A stretch of DNA of 64,000 nt, from assembly GCA_965214415.1 (NCBI GenBank), contig CBDCBQ010000003.1, positions 3,038,001 through 3,102,000 of the forward strand, read 5' to 3'. This document shows positions 42,027 through 50,047 of the stretch, in pieces (the stretch's first letter is position 1; each line of letters begins with the position of its first letter). The notes under the pieces are model-generated. The model worked only from the letters and a program-made list of their open reading frames with translations. It did not search any database and was not told the origin of the DNA. The position numbers were made by a program, and so were the translations under genes. Source of the DNA: RH-AL1 sp965214415. Its GTDB lineage: Bacteria; Pseudomonadota; Alphaproteobacteria; Rhizobiales; Beijerinckiaceae.

Positions 42027-42146
42027 GGGGCCGATGGCGACGCTCGCGAGCCTAGCGGATGTCGTGGGGCCGCACAATCCTGGGCGCATCTTGACGGCGC
42101 GGCGCGGCGCGGGGCCTTGTGCGGCGACGCGCGATCAGGAGGAGCG

Positions 42147-43355
42147 ATGACGGACGGCGATCCAGTGGCCCGCAAGGCACTCACGACACGCACCAAGCTG
42201 ACGTCCGCCGGCCGTAAGCCGCGCGATCAGTTCGGCTTCGTCAACACGCCGATCTATCGCGGCTCGACCGTTCTTTATCCCACCTACGCCGACCTCGTCG
42301 CGCGCAACGGCCCCTATACCTACGGCACCCACGGCACGCCGACGGTGCGCGCGCTGGAGGAGGCCTGGAGCGAGCTGGCCGGCGCAGAGACGACCGTGCT
42401 CACGCCCTCCGGCCTCGCCGCGATCACGGTCGCGTTGCTCGCCGCGGTGAAGGCCGGCGACCACATCCTCGTGATGGACAGCGTCTACCGGCCGACGCGG
42501 CACTTCTGCGACACGGTGCTCGCCCGCCTCGGCGTGACGACCACCTATTTCGATCCGATGCTGGGCGCCGAGGTCGCGGGCCTGGTGCGCGACACCACCA
42601 AGGTGCTGTTCCTGGAGGCGCCCGGCTCGCAGAGCTTCGAGGTGCCGGACCTGCCCGCCTACGTCGCCGTCGCGCGGGAAAGGAACCTCTGCACGATCCT
42701 CGACAACACCTGGGCGACGCCGCTGTTCTTGCCACCGCACGCCGCCGGCATCGACATGGCGGCCGAGGCCGGCACCAAGTATCTCTCCGGCCACTCGGAC
42801 CTGCTGATGGGCCTCACCTCGGCCAACGCCAAATGGGCGCCGGCGCTGCGCGCGACCTTCGATGCGTTCGCGATGATCACGGGGCCCGAGGACGCGTTCC
42901 TCGGGCTGCGCGGCCTGCGCACGCTCGACCTGCGCCTGCGCGAGGCGCAGCGGCAGGGCCTCGCCATGGCGCGCTGGCTTGAGGCGCGGCCCGAGGTCGC
43001 GCGCGTGCTGCACCCGGCCTTCCCCTCGTGCCCCGGCCACGAATACTGGGCGCGCGACTTCCTCGGGTCGACGGGGCTGTTCTCGGTCATCCTCGCGCCG
43101 TCGTCGATCGAGGCCGTGGCGGCGATGCTGGACGGCTTGGCCCTGTTCGGCATGGGCTTCTCGTGGGGCGGCTACGAGAGCCTCGTGGTGCCGTTCGACT
43201 GCGCGGCGTACCGCAGCGCCACCCGCTGGGCGCCCGGCGGTCACGCGCTGCGCTTCTCGATCGGGCTCGAAGACGTGGGCGACCTGCAGGCCGACCTCGA
43301 TGCCGGCTTCGCGCGGTTTCGCGCGGCGGGCGGCGAGACGGCCACACGCTCTTGA
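42147..43355 (+). CDS. metC: Cystathionine beta-lyase
   Basis: The 402-residue PLP enzyme has YTYGTHGTPTVRALEEAWSEL, ILDNTWATPLF and TKYLSGHSDLLMG with the PLP lysine, all typical of the Cys/Met metabolism PLP family. LDGLALFGMGFSWGGYESLV matches alphaproteobacterial MetC, which cleaves cystathionine to homocysteine, pyruvate and ammonia in methionine synthesis. An AGGAGG ribosome-binding site lies 5 bp before the ATG. No other methionine gene is adjacent. A related lyase such as cystathionine gamma-lyase is less likely. Confidence 0.9.
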   Translation: MTDGDPVARKALTTRTKLTSAGRKPRDQFGFVNTPIYRGSTVLYPTYADLVARNGPYTYGTHGTPTVRALEEAWSELAGAETTVLTPSGLAAITVALLAAVKAGDHILVMDSVYRPTRHFCDTVLARLGVTTTYFDPMLGAEVAGLVRDTTKVLFLEAPGSQSFEVPDLPAYVAVARERNLCTILDNTWATPLFLPPHAAGIDMAAEAGTKYLSGHSDLLMGLTSANAKWAPALRATFDAFAMITGPEDAFLGLRGLRTLDLRLREAQRQGLAMARWLEARPEVARVLHPAFPSCPGHEYWARDFLGSTGLFSVILAPSSIEAVAAMLDGLALFGMGFSWGGYESLVVPFDCAAYRSATRWAPGGHALRFSIGLEDVGDLQADLDAGFARFRAAGGETATRS

Positions 43356-43485
43356 AGCGCGGGGCGTTGACGGGGGCGGGGTGGCTTGCCTATAAGGGCG
43401 CTCCGCGGCGCCGGCTCTCCGGCGGCCGGCCTATACTGTTCGCCGCGAGGCCGGACACCCCACCAGATTTCGGAAGACAGGTTTC

Positions 43486-43758
43486 ATGGCGAATACCAAG
43501 TCGGCCCAGAAGGCCGTCCGCAAGATCGAGCACCGCACGGCCGTCAACCGTTCGCGCCGCAGCCAGATGCGGACCTATCTGCGCAAGGTCGAAGAGGCGA
43601 TCGCCTCCGGCGACGAAACCGCCGCCACCGCCGCGCTCGGCGCCGCCGCGCCGTTGCTGATGCGCGCCGCGCAAAAGGGCATCGTCCACAAGAACACCGC
43701 TTCGCGGAAGGTCTCCCGCCTGACGAAGCGCGTGCGCGGGCTCGCCGCGGCGGGCTGA
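43486..43758 (+). CDS. rpsT: 30S ribosomal protein S20
   Basis: The 90-residue basic helical protein begins MANTKSAQKAVRKIEHRTAVN and continues RSRRSQMRTYLRKVEEAI, APLLMRAAQKGIVHKNTASRKVSRL, the S20 signature. It binds 16S rRNA in the lower body of the 30S subunit. A strong intrinsic terminator follows within 30 bp. In many Hyphomicrobiales rpsT precedes dnaA; here the next gene is an unrelated membrane hydrolase. Confidence 0.97.
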   Translation: MANTKSAQKAVRKIEHRTAVNRSRRSQMRTYLRKVEEAIASGDETAATAALGAAAPLLMRAAQKGIVHKNTASRKVSRLTKRVRGLAAAG

Positions 43759-43784
43759 CTGTCCACGAGAGTTCGTGAACGTCG

Positions 43785-43809
43785 AAGCCTGGCATCGCCG
43801 GGCTTTTTT
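43785..43809 (+). terminator. Intrinsic terminator of rpsT
   Basis: AAGCCTGGC, loop ATC, then GCCGGGCTT and a run of T residues: a 9-bp stem with one T-G wobble followed by a U-tract, 27 bp after the rpsT stop. Confidence 0.92.
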
Positions 43810-43943
43810 GTATGATACGGCGTGCCATTCTCGCGTCGAACTTCGCTCGATGTCCCGCGTGGTGAAATCGCGTCGCGCACCCATTTGGCATAATCGATGA
43901 ACAGCGCATCTTTGTTTGAATAGATTTATTCGAGGACTATTCG

Positions 43944-45461
43944 ATGTCCAAAAGCTCGCATCCGGATAAGCAAGCCGTTGTGGTGGTCCACGGGATGGGC
44001 GAGCAGCGCCCGATGGACACGATCTTGAGCTTCGTCCAAGCGGTTTGGATCGGGGACAAGATCCGGACCGCGAATAAGCTGCCCAATCCGACGATGATCT
44101 GGAGCAAGCCGGATGAACGCACTGGCTCGCTCGAGCTCCGGCGGATCACGACCAGGCAGAGCATTGCTTCGGACGCATTCCGACACGGGGTAACGACCGA
44201 CTTCTACGAGCTTTACTGGGCTGACCTCACAGCCGACAACAAATGGGACGATTTTATCGGGTGGGTTGGCTTTCTACTCTTTCGAAGTCCATTCGAATTG
44301 TCTGCGCAAATCATCTTGGCGTGGCTGCTCTTGTGGCTGCTGGTGTCGCTGATCGCTGTCGCGGGCTTGCTGGCGATCGTTCCACCGGATGCAGAGAGCG
44401 GCCTCGCGATCTGGGCGCACCTGAAAATCTCTCGGTGGGCGTTCATCTTGATCGTCGCCTTGGTGACAGCTCTGCTTCATCGCTTTTTGTTGAGAACGTT
44501 CGCGCGGGTCGCCCGCTACACGCGTTCGACGCCGGACAACATAGCGGCCAGGGCAGCTATCCGCGAGCGCGGCCTGAAGCTCCTCGAGGCTCTGCACGGA
44601 GACGATGACCGGTACTCTCGGGTAATCGTCGTCGGGCATAGCCTCGGTTCGATTGTCGCTTACGACATCATCTCCTTCTTTTGGGCCCGCCGAAGCCAAG
44701 CCCGGATCACCCGCGTGGGCTCCCCCGAATTCGAGCTCCATTGCGCGCTCGAATTGGCAGGACGCGATTTAGACGAAGATCCCGGCAACCCGGTTGTCAA
44801 AGACAAGTGGCTAGCCGCCCAGCGTGCGTTTCGCATCGCTCTGGCGCGACCGTCATCCGCCGAGGTCGCCACAAGGTGGTTGATTTCCGATTTCGTGACC
44901 CTCGGCTCGCCGCTGGCGCATGCGGCGTTCCTTCTCGCGCGCGACACTAGCGACCTACATCGGCGCAAGGAGTCACGCGAGCTTCCGACCGTCGGGCCTT
45001 GGCGCGAAGACCTCGATCCATCCTCGCTCAGGAAAGTCGGGTCTATCGCGCCTGCCCTTGTCGCTCCGGTCGACGGGCTCGATGGTGCGCATAAGCCCCG
45101 GCTTTTCTCGTTTTGCCCTCCGAGCAAACCTCTTTCTCTTCAGATGCACCAAGCCGCGCCGTTTGCAGCGGTAAAGTGGACAAACATCTACGATAGCTCA
45201 CGCTTCGTAGTCTTCGGCGACCAGATCTCCGGACCGCTCGTGCCGGTTTTCGGTAGCGGTATCGTCGACATCGATCTCGCCCAAGTTCGCGGTCGTGCTT
45301 GGCATTTTACGCACACGGAATACTGGTCGGGCGACGTTCGCGCGATCGCTTGTCTCCGTGATGCCCTGAATCTAACGGACGATCCGTCCAAGGATCCGCG
45401 TTGGCACGTTTGCCAAGATCGAGAGCAGCGACTCAATCGCGCTTTCGCGCGATCGCAATGA
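43944..45461 (+). CDS. Membrane alpha/beta hydrolase of unknown role, atypical composition
   Basis: The 505-residue protein starts AVVVVHGMGEQRPM, a typical first strand of lipase-like alpha/beta hydrolases with oxyanion HG. Two adjacent hydrophobic segments lie near residues 113-145 and 160-180 (IILAWLLLWLLVSLIAVAGL and WAFILIVALVTALLHRFLL). The nucleophile elbow is VIVVGHSLGSIVAYDII (Ser in GHSLG). DFVTLGSPLAHAAFL follows, as in lipases and PGAP1-like proteins. The GC is visibly lower than in flanking genes, and the region before the ATG is AT-rich. It probably entered by transfer. Substrate and any defence role are unknown. Confidence 0.7.
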   Translation: MSKSSHPDKQAVVVVHGMGEQRPMDTILSFVQAVWIGDKIRTANKLPNPTMIWSKPDERTGSLELRRITTRQSIASDAFRHGVTTDFYELYWADLTADNKWDDFIGWVGFLLFRSPFELSAQIILAWLLLWLLVSLIAVAGLLAIVPPDAESGLAIWAHLKISRWAFILIVALVTALLHRFLLRTFARVARYTRSTPDNIAARAAIRERGLKLLEALHGDDDRYSRVIVVGHSLGSIVAYDIISFFWARRSQARITRVGSPEFELHCALELAGRDLDEDPGNPVVKDKWLAAQRAFRIALARPSSAEVATRWLISDFVTLGSPLAHAAFLLARDTSDLHRRKESRELPTVGPWREDLDPSSLRKVGSIAPALVAPVDGLDGAHKPRLFSFCPPSKPLSLQMHQAAPFAAVKWTNIYDSSRFVVFGDQISGPLVPVFGSGIVDIDLAQVRGRAWHFTHTEYWSGDVRAIACLRDALNLTDDPSKDPRWHVCQDREQRLNRAFARSQ

Positions 45462-45468
45462 CGGACCG

Positions 45469-46248
45469 CTAGATCTGCCGCTCGATCATCATCTGCTTGA
45501 TGTGGCTGATCGCCTTGGCCGGATTGAGCCCCTTCGGGCAGGCCTTGGCGCAGTTCATGATCGTATGGCAGCGGTAGAGGCGGAACGGGTCCTCGACGAA
45601 ATCGAGCCGCTCGCCGGTCGCCTCGTCGCGGCTGTCGATCAGCCAGCGGTAGGCCTGCAGCAGCACGGCGGGGCCGAGATAGCGGTCGCCGTTCCACCAA
45701 TAGCTCGGGCACGAGGTCGAGCAGCAGGCACACAGGATGCACTCGTAGAGCCCGTCGAGTTTTTCGCGATCCCGCGGCGCCTGGCGCCACTCCTTCTCGG
45801 GCGCCGGCGTCTTCGTCTGCAGCCACGGCTGGATCGACGCGTGCTGCGCGTAGAAGCCGGTGAGATCGGGCACGAGGTCCTTCACCACCATGAGATGCGG
45901 CAGCGGGTAGATCTTGATCGGCCCGGTCACCTCGCCCATGCCCTTGGTGCAGGCGAGCGTGTTGGTGCCGTCGATGTTCATCGCGCAAGAGCCGCAGATG
46001 CCCTCGCGGCACGAACGCCGGAACGTCAGCGTCGGGTCGATCTTCGATTTGATCCAGATGATCGCGTCGAGGATCATCGGCCCGCAATCGTCGACATCGA
46101 CGAAGAACGTGTCGACGCGCGGGTTCTGCCCATCGTCGGGGTTCCAACGATAGACGCGGAACTCGCGCAGGTTTTCCGCACCCTGCGGCTTCGGCCAGGT
46201 CTTGCCGGTGCCGATGCGGGAATTCTTGGGGAGGGTGAGCTGGACCAT
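45469..46248 (-). CDS. sdhB: Succinate dehydrogenase iron-sulfur subunit
   Basis: The 259-residue protein has the three Fe-S cluster sites: CREGICGSCAMNIDG with its later Cys for 2Fe-2S, CILCACCSTSCP and CHTIMNCAKACPKG for the 4Fe-4S and 3Fe-4S clusters. It transfers electrons from SdhA to quinone at SdhCD in complex II on the inner membrane. It is last of the sdhC-sdhD-sdhA-vapD-sdhB run, 23 bp after the VapD-like stop. Normal length. Confidence 0.97.
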   Translation of the reverse strand: MVQLTLPKNSRIGTGKTWPKPQGAENLREFRVYRWNPDDGQNPRVDTFFVDVDDCGPMILDAIIWIKSKIDPTLTFRRSCREGICGSCAMNIDGTNTLACTKGMGEVTGPIKIYPLPHLMVVKDLVPDLTGFYAQHASIQPWLQTKTPAPEKEWRQAPRDREKLDGLYECILCACCSTSCPSYWWNGDRYLGPAVLLQAYRWLIDSRDEATGERLDFVEDPFRLYRCHTIMNCAKACPKGLNPAKAISHIKQMMIERQI

Positions 46249-46271
46249 CCTAGTTTCTTTGCCTTCTCACC

Positions 46272-46619
46272 TTAGAGATCATCATCGTCATCGAGCGCCG
46301 CTTTCAAGTCGTTGTTTTCTTCGATCCGCAACATTCGGATATCGCGGACAGAAGGTTTGAACCAAGAGAACTTCTTCGACATCTTCTGGACGACGCGGAC
46401 GCACCGGACCGCGTCGACCGTGTCGTCCCCAAAGTAAGCGCTGCCTTGCTTCCACTCGAAGCCTCTCGACGTCAGGAACGTACGAACGTCGTTGTAGGCG
46501 TTGTTCCAAGGAGCGCTGGGATAGACTTGCTTGAGGATTTCAGTATCAAGATCGAAGACGATCGCGTACATGGTGCCTCGACCCCTGCTATTGTGCCCAA
46601 CACCAGCCAACGACGCCAT
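46272..46619 (-). CDS. VapD-like (Cas2-fold) ribonuclease inside the sdh operon
   Basis: The 115-residue product contains MYAIVFDLDTEILKQVYP and, near the end, SVRDIRMLRIEENNDL, the two signature stretches of VapD, a small endoribonuclease with a ferredoxin-like fold related to Cas2. Its middle GSAYFGDDTVDAVRCVRVV is where VapD has GSLY. The start at 46619 is supported by an AAGGAGG site 5-6 bp away, overlapping the sdhA stop; starting at the second Met (46571) would give 99 residues, closer to VapD's usual length. The N-terminal MASLAGVGHNSRGRGT extension has a GVGHNS motif seen in proteins of mobile elements. The GC is visibly lower than in sdhA and sdhB. Confidence 0.75.
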   Translation of the reverse strand: MASLAGVGHNSRGRGTMYAIVFDLDTEILKQVYPSAPWNNAYNDVRTFLTSRGFEWKQGSAYFGDDTVDAVRCVRVVQKMSKKFSWFKPSVRDIRMLRIEENNDLKAALDDDDDL

Positions 46620-46630
46620 GCCCGCCTCCT

Positions 46631-48496
46631 TCAGTACACCCGCGCCTTCGGCTCGATGTACTGCATGTCGTTCGACATCGTGTAGGAGTGCACCGGGCGG
46701 TAGTCGATCGAGATCGTCTTCGCCTGCGGGTCGACGGTGGCGAGCGTGTGCTTCATCCAATTCTTGTCGTCGCGGTCGCTGTAGTCCTCGCGGGCGTGCG
46801 CGCCGCGCGACTCGGTGCGGTTCTTGGCGCCATCCATCGTCACCACGGCCTGGACCAGCAGGTTGTCGAGTTCGAGCGTCTCGATAAGATCGGAGTTCCA
46901 GATCATCGAGCGGTCGGTCACGCCGATCTCGCTCTGGTCGGCCCAGACCTTGTGGATCTTGTGCGAACCTTCCTCGAGCGTCTCGCCGGTGCGGTAGACC
47001 GCGCAATTCTCCTGCATGACGCGCTGCATTCGGCCGCGGATCTCGGCGGTCGGCACCGACCCCTTGGCGTTGCGAAAATGGTCGAGCCGCGCCAGCGCCA
47101 TCTCGGCCGAGTTGGCGGGCAGCTCGGCCTGCTTGGCGCCCGGCGTCACCACCTGCGCGGCCTTGAGGCCGGCGGCGCGGCCGAACACGACGAGATCGAT
47201 CAGCGAGTTCGAGCCCAAACGATTGGCGCCGTGCACCGAGACGCAGGCGGCCTCGCCGATCGCCATCAGGCCGGGGACGATGACGTCGGGATCGCCATCC
47301 TTCTTCATCAGCACTTCGCCGTGATAATTGGTGGGGATGCCACCCATGTTGTAATGCACGGTCGGCAGAACCGGGATCGGCTCTTTCGTCAAGTCGACGC
47401 CGGCGAAGATGCGGGCGGATTCGGAGATGCCGGGCAGCCGCTCGTGCAGGATCTTCGGCTCGAGATGGTCGAGGTGCAGGTAGATGTGGTCCTTGTCCTT
47501 GCCGACGCCGCGGCCTTCGCGGATTTCCATGGTCATCGCGCGCGAGACCATGTCGCGCGGGGCGAGGTCCTTCACGCTGGGCGCGTAGCGCTCCATGAAG
47601 CGCTCGCCCTCGCCGTTGGTGAGATAGCCCCCCTCGCCGCGCGCGCCCTCGGTGATCAGGCAGCCGGCGCCGTAGATGCCGGTCGGGTGGAATTGCACGA
47701 ATTCCATGTCCTGCAGCGGCAGGCCGGCGCGCAGCACCATGGCATTGCCGTCGCCGGTGCAGGTGTGCGCGGAAGTCGCCGAGAAATAGGCGCGGCCGTA
47801 GCCGCCGGTCGCGAGGATGACCATCTGCGCGCGAAAGCGGTGGATCGTGCCGTCGTCGAGTTTCAGGCAGATCACGCCGACGCAGCGCCCCTCGTCCATG
47901 ATGAGGTCGATCGCGAAATACTCGATGAAGAACTCGGTGTCGTTCTTCAGCGCCTGGCCATACAGCGTGTGCAGCATGGCGTGGCCGGTGCGGTCGGCGG
48001 CGGCGCAGGTGCGCTGCGCCGGCGGCCCCTTGCCGAAGTCGGTGGTCATGCCGCCGAACGGGCGCTGGTAGATCTTGCCTTCCTCGGTGCGCGAGAACGG
48101 CACGCCCCAATGCTCCAGCTCGTAGACCGCCTGCGGTGCGTTGCGGCAGAGGTATTCGATGGCATCCTGGTCGCCCAGCCAGTCCGACCCCTTCACGGTG
48201 TCGTACATGTGCCATTTCCAGTTGTCGGAGCCCATGTTGCCGAGCGAGGCGGCGATGCCGCCCTGCGCCGCCACCGTATGCGAGCGGGTCGGAAACACCT
48301 TGGTCACGCAAGCGGTGCGCAAGCCGGCCTGTGAGCAGCCGACGGTGGCGCGCAGGCCCGAGCCGCCGGCGCCGACCACGACGACATCGAACGTGTGATC
48401 GGTGATCGGATAGGCTTTGCCGTTTTGGGCTGGGCCGTTCTGGGCTCGGCCGTTCTGGGCGGAGCCGGAGCCGTTGGTCGAGCCGTTCGAGGCCAT
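46631..48496 (-). CDS. sdhA: Succinate dehydrogenase flavoprotein subunit
   Basis: The 621-residue protein has HTFDVVVVGAGGSGLRATVG (FAD motif), RSHTVAAQGGIAASL with the FAD-linked His, FHPTGIYGAGCLITEG, and GEAACVSVHGANRLGSNSL, all as in complex II SdhA, which oxidises succinate to fumarate. The N-terminus is extended by an Asn-Gly-Ala-Gln repeat encoded by a 15-bp tandem repeat. ATG 48496 precedes this extension; GAAGGAAAG is upstream. Its stop overlaps the ribosome-binding site of the VapD-like gene. Confidence 0.97.
   Translation of the reverse strand: MASNGSTNGSGSAQNGRAQNGPAQNGKAYPITDHTFDVVVVGAGGSGLRATVGCSQAGLRTACVTKVFPTRSHTVAAQGGIAASLGNMGSDNWKWHMYDTVKGSDWLGDQDAIEYLCRNAPQAVYELEHWGVPFSRTEEGKIYQRPFGGMTTDFGKGPPAQRTCAAADRTGHAMLHTLYGQALKNDTEFFIEYFAIDLIMDEGRCVGVICLKLDDGTIHRFRAQMVILATGGYGRAYFSATSAHTCTGDGNAMVLRAGLPLQDMEFVQFHPTGIYGAGCLITEGARGEGGYLTNGEGERFMERYAPSVKDLAPRDMVSRAMTMEIREGRGVGKDKDHIYLHLDHLEPKILHERLPGISESARIFAGVDLTKEPIPVLPTVHYNMGGIPTNYHGEVLMKKDGDPDVIVPGLMAIGEAACVSVHGANRLGSNSLIDLVVFGRAAGLKAAQVVTPGAKQAELPANSAEMALARLDHFRNAKGSVPTAEIRGRMQRVMQENCAVYRTGETLEEGSHKIHKVWADQSEIGVTDRSMIWNSDLIETLELDNLLVQAVVTMDGAKNRTESRGAHAREDYSDRDDKNWMKHTLATVDPQAKTISIDYRPVHSYTMSNDMQYIEPKARVY
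48419..48463. repeat. Three 15-bp tandem repeats at the sdhA start
   Basis: Units GCCGTTTTGGGCTGG (48419), GCCGTTCTGGGCTCG (48434) and GCCGTTCTGGGCGGA (48449) lie in the sdhA N-terminal coding part and give AQNG-type protein repeats. Confidence 0.85.
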
Positions 48497-48525
48497 GTAA
48501 AAACGCTTTCCTTCGTGAAGGGCGC

Positions 48526-48933
48526 CTAGAAAGGCGTGGCGGCGGTGAAGCTCACCTTGAGCAGCGCATAGAGGCAGGCGAGGCCGATCACCGCCGAGAA
48601 GAACGTGTTGGCGATCAGCGCCCAGTCCTTCAGATGGTGGTCGTGCACGTAATCGTCGATGATGACCTGCATGCCGAGCTTCATGTGGTAGATGCCGGTG
48701 CCGACGAACAGCAGCATCAGGATCGCCGGCAGCGGCGATCCCAGCTCGCCGCGCACGGCCGCGTAGTCCTTGCCGACGAGGCCGAGCAGGATCCACACGA
48801 AGGCGATCGTCAGCGGCACCAGCGCCACCGAGGTGACGTGCATCGCGCGCGCGGCGCCGACGCCGGACTTGGCGGAGCCGAGGTAGCGGATCTTCTTGCC
48901 TGCCGTCGTGAGCGACGGAACGTCGGTCGTCAT
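48526..48933 (-). CDS. sdhD: Succinate dehydrogenase membrane anchor SdhD
   Basis: The 135-residue protein has three membrane helices (about 30-55, 65-85 and 105-128). GTGIYHMKLGMQVIIDDYVHDH contains the heme-ligand His and the residues near the quinone site. It forms the cytochrome b part of complex II with SdhC. A GAGAGGGA ribosome-binding site lies upstream of the ATG. It is 29 bp before sdhA and 16 bp after sdhC. Confidence 0.95.
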   Translation of the reverse strand: MTTDVPSLTTAGKKIRYLGSAKSGVGAARAMHVTSVALVPLTIAFVWILLGLVGKDYAAVRGELGSPLPAILMLLFVGTGIYHMKLGMQVIIDDYVHDHHLKDWALIANTFFSAVIGLACLYALLKVSFTAATPF

Positions 48934-48949
48934 GATGTGTCCCTCTCGC

Positions 48950-49360
48950 TCAGACGAAGGCGCGGACGAGCCAGACCAGCAGGGTCAGCGCGAGGCCGCC
49001 GATCAGCGTGCCCTGCGCCAGCCATTCGCGCTGCGGATGGTCCATCCAAAATCCCATGTCCCACACGAAGTGGCGGATGCCGCCGAGCAGGTGATGGAAC
49101 AAGGCCCAGGTGAACAAGAAGAGGATCAGCTGGCCGAGGATCGAGCCGTAGACCGCCGCCACCGTCGCGAACGGGCTCGGGCCGGCCGCCAGCGCCACGA
49201 GATACCAGGCGAGCAGCAGCGTGCCGACATAAAGCGCCGCGCCGGTGATCCGGTGGGCGATCGACATCATCATCGTGAGCAGCGGCGCGTAGACCTGCAG
49301 GTGCGGCGACAGCGGCCGCGCCGCGGCGATGTGGATCGGGCTGGTCTTCGGTTCGGCCAT
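48950..49360 (-). CDS. sdhC: Succinate dehydrogenase cytochrome b556 subunit
   Basis: The 136-residue protein has RPLSPHLQVYAPLLTMMMSIAHRITG near its start, the SdhC signature that contributes to the quinone site, and ALFHHLLGGIRHFVWD with heme-ligand His. Three helices follow the usual layout. The start at 49360 is preferred; an in-frame ATG at 49408 would add 16 residues. It is first in the operon, with about 100 bp to the PIN-toxin remnant upstream on the same strand. Confidence 0.95.
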   Translation of the reverse strand: MAEPKTSPIHIAAARPLSPHLQVYAPLLTMMMSIAHRITGAALYVGTLLLAWYLVALAAGPSPFATVAAVYGSILGQLILFLFTWALFHHLLGGIRHFVWDMGFWMDHPQREWLAQGTLIGGLALTLLVWLVRAFV

Positions 49361-49468
49361 CGATTGTGCGCGCTCGAAATTCTGGAAGGTTTCCAATAAG
49401 GCGAACATGGGAGCGCCGCAACACGATCGGTGAGCGCGCTTCGACGCGGGCGCAGGCGCAAGTCTGGG

Positions 49469-50047
49469 TTACGCCTTCTGCCGGTTGAGCAAGACGCGTC
49501 CAGCGGGAAAGACTTGCAGGAGGAAATCCAAGTCGACGATGTTGCGAGACAGAAGACAGCATCCCTCCTCGTGAGCCTGAAAAGGCAAGGCGGCATCGTT
49601 GAGCAGCGGGTTGCCTCGAGCTTCGTGGCAGTCCGCGAACCCGCGCGACAATCCCCCCGAGAATGCTCGCTTCGATCGCGGCCCGGATGCTCGGCGCGCT
49701 CAGCCGATGGGCTTGAATGTCGTCAATCGCTCGGGGGCGGATGCCCACGCGTGAGCCGTAACGGTGTGGCGCGGGTCGAGCCGCCCGAACATATAGACGA
49801 ACTCCGCCACCGCGACCGACGAGTGATTGCACTGGCGAACCCGAATGAGGTCCGCCACCTCGTCCGGCACCCGATCCTGCTGAACATCGATGTAGACGGT
49901 CGTATCGAACAAGAGCGGCGCTCCCGCCGCGAGAGGCTGCCGCACGAACGGCAGATCCTCGTCGCACCGGCGCTCGAGCGCGGCGGATGTTCTTTCGGAC
50001 CCTATTTGTCTGACATAAAGCTTGGTCACTGACGGGTCCACCGACAT
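49469..50047 (-). pseudogene. VapC-type PIN-domain toxin, twice frameshifted
   Basis: Three segments on the minus strand join into one PIN domain. The first, to about base 49725, has PFVRQPLAAGAPLLFDTTVYIDV and VAVAEFVYMFGRLDP, with the first Asp and the Glu. The middle, in the next frame, reads DDIQAHRLSAPSIRAA and SILGGIVARVRGLP. The third, back in the first frame, reads NPLLNDAALPFQ and CCLLSRNIVDLDFLLQVFPAGRVLL with the last two Asp. One base is missing near 49725-49735 and one is extra near 49640. All four PIN acids are kept, but the protein cannot be made as read. No antitoxin gene is visible. The 5' end overlaps the next gene on the other strand. Confidence 0.7.

Noticed and set aside
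43759..43943. Possible replication origin next to rpsT
   Set aside because: No DnaA boxes or AT-rich unwinding repeats were seen, and dnaA is absent.
46272..46619. Possible Cas2 of a CRISPR locus
   Set aside because: The fold is Cas2-like but the signature (SVRDIRMLRIEENNDL) is that of VapD, and no cas1, other cas gene or repeat-spacer array is in the window.
46631..48796. Longer sdhA starting far upstream
   Set aside because: The extra 100 residues are the sdhD gene read in another frame and bear no resemblance to SdhA.
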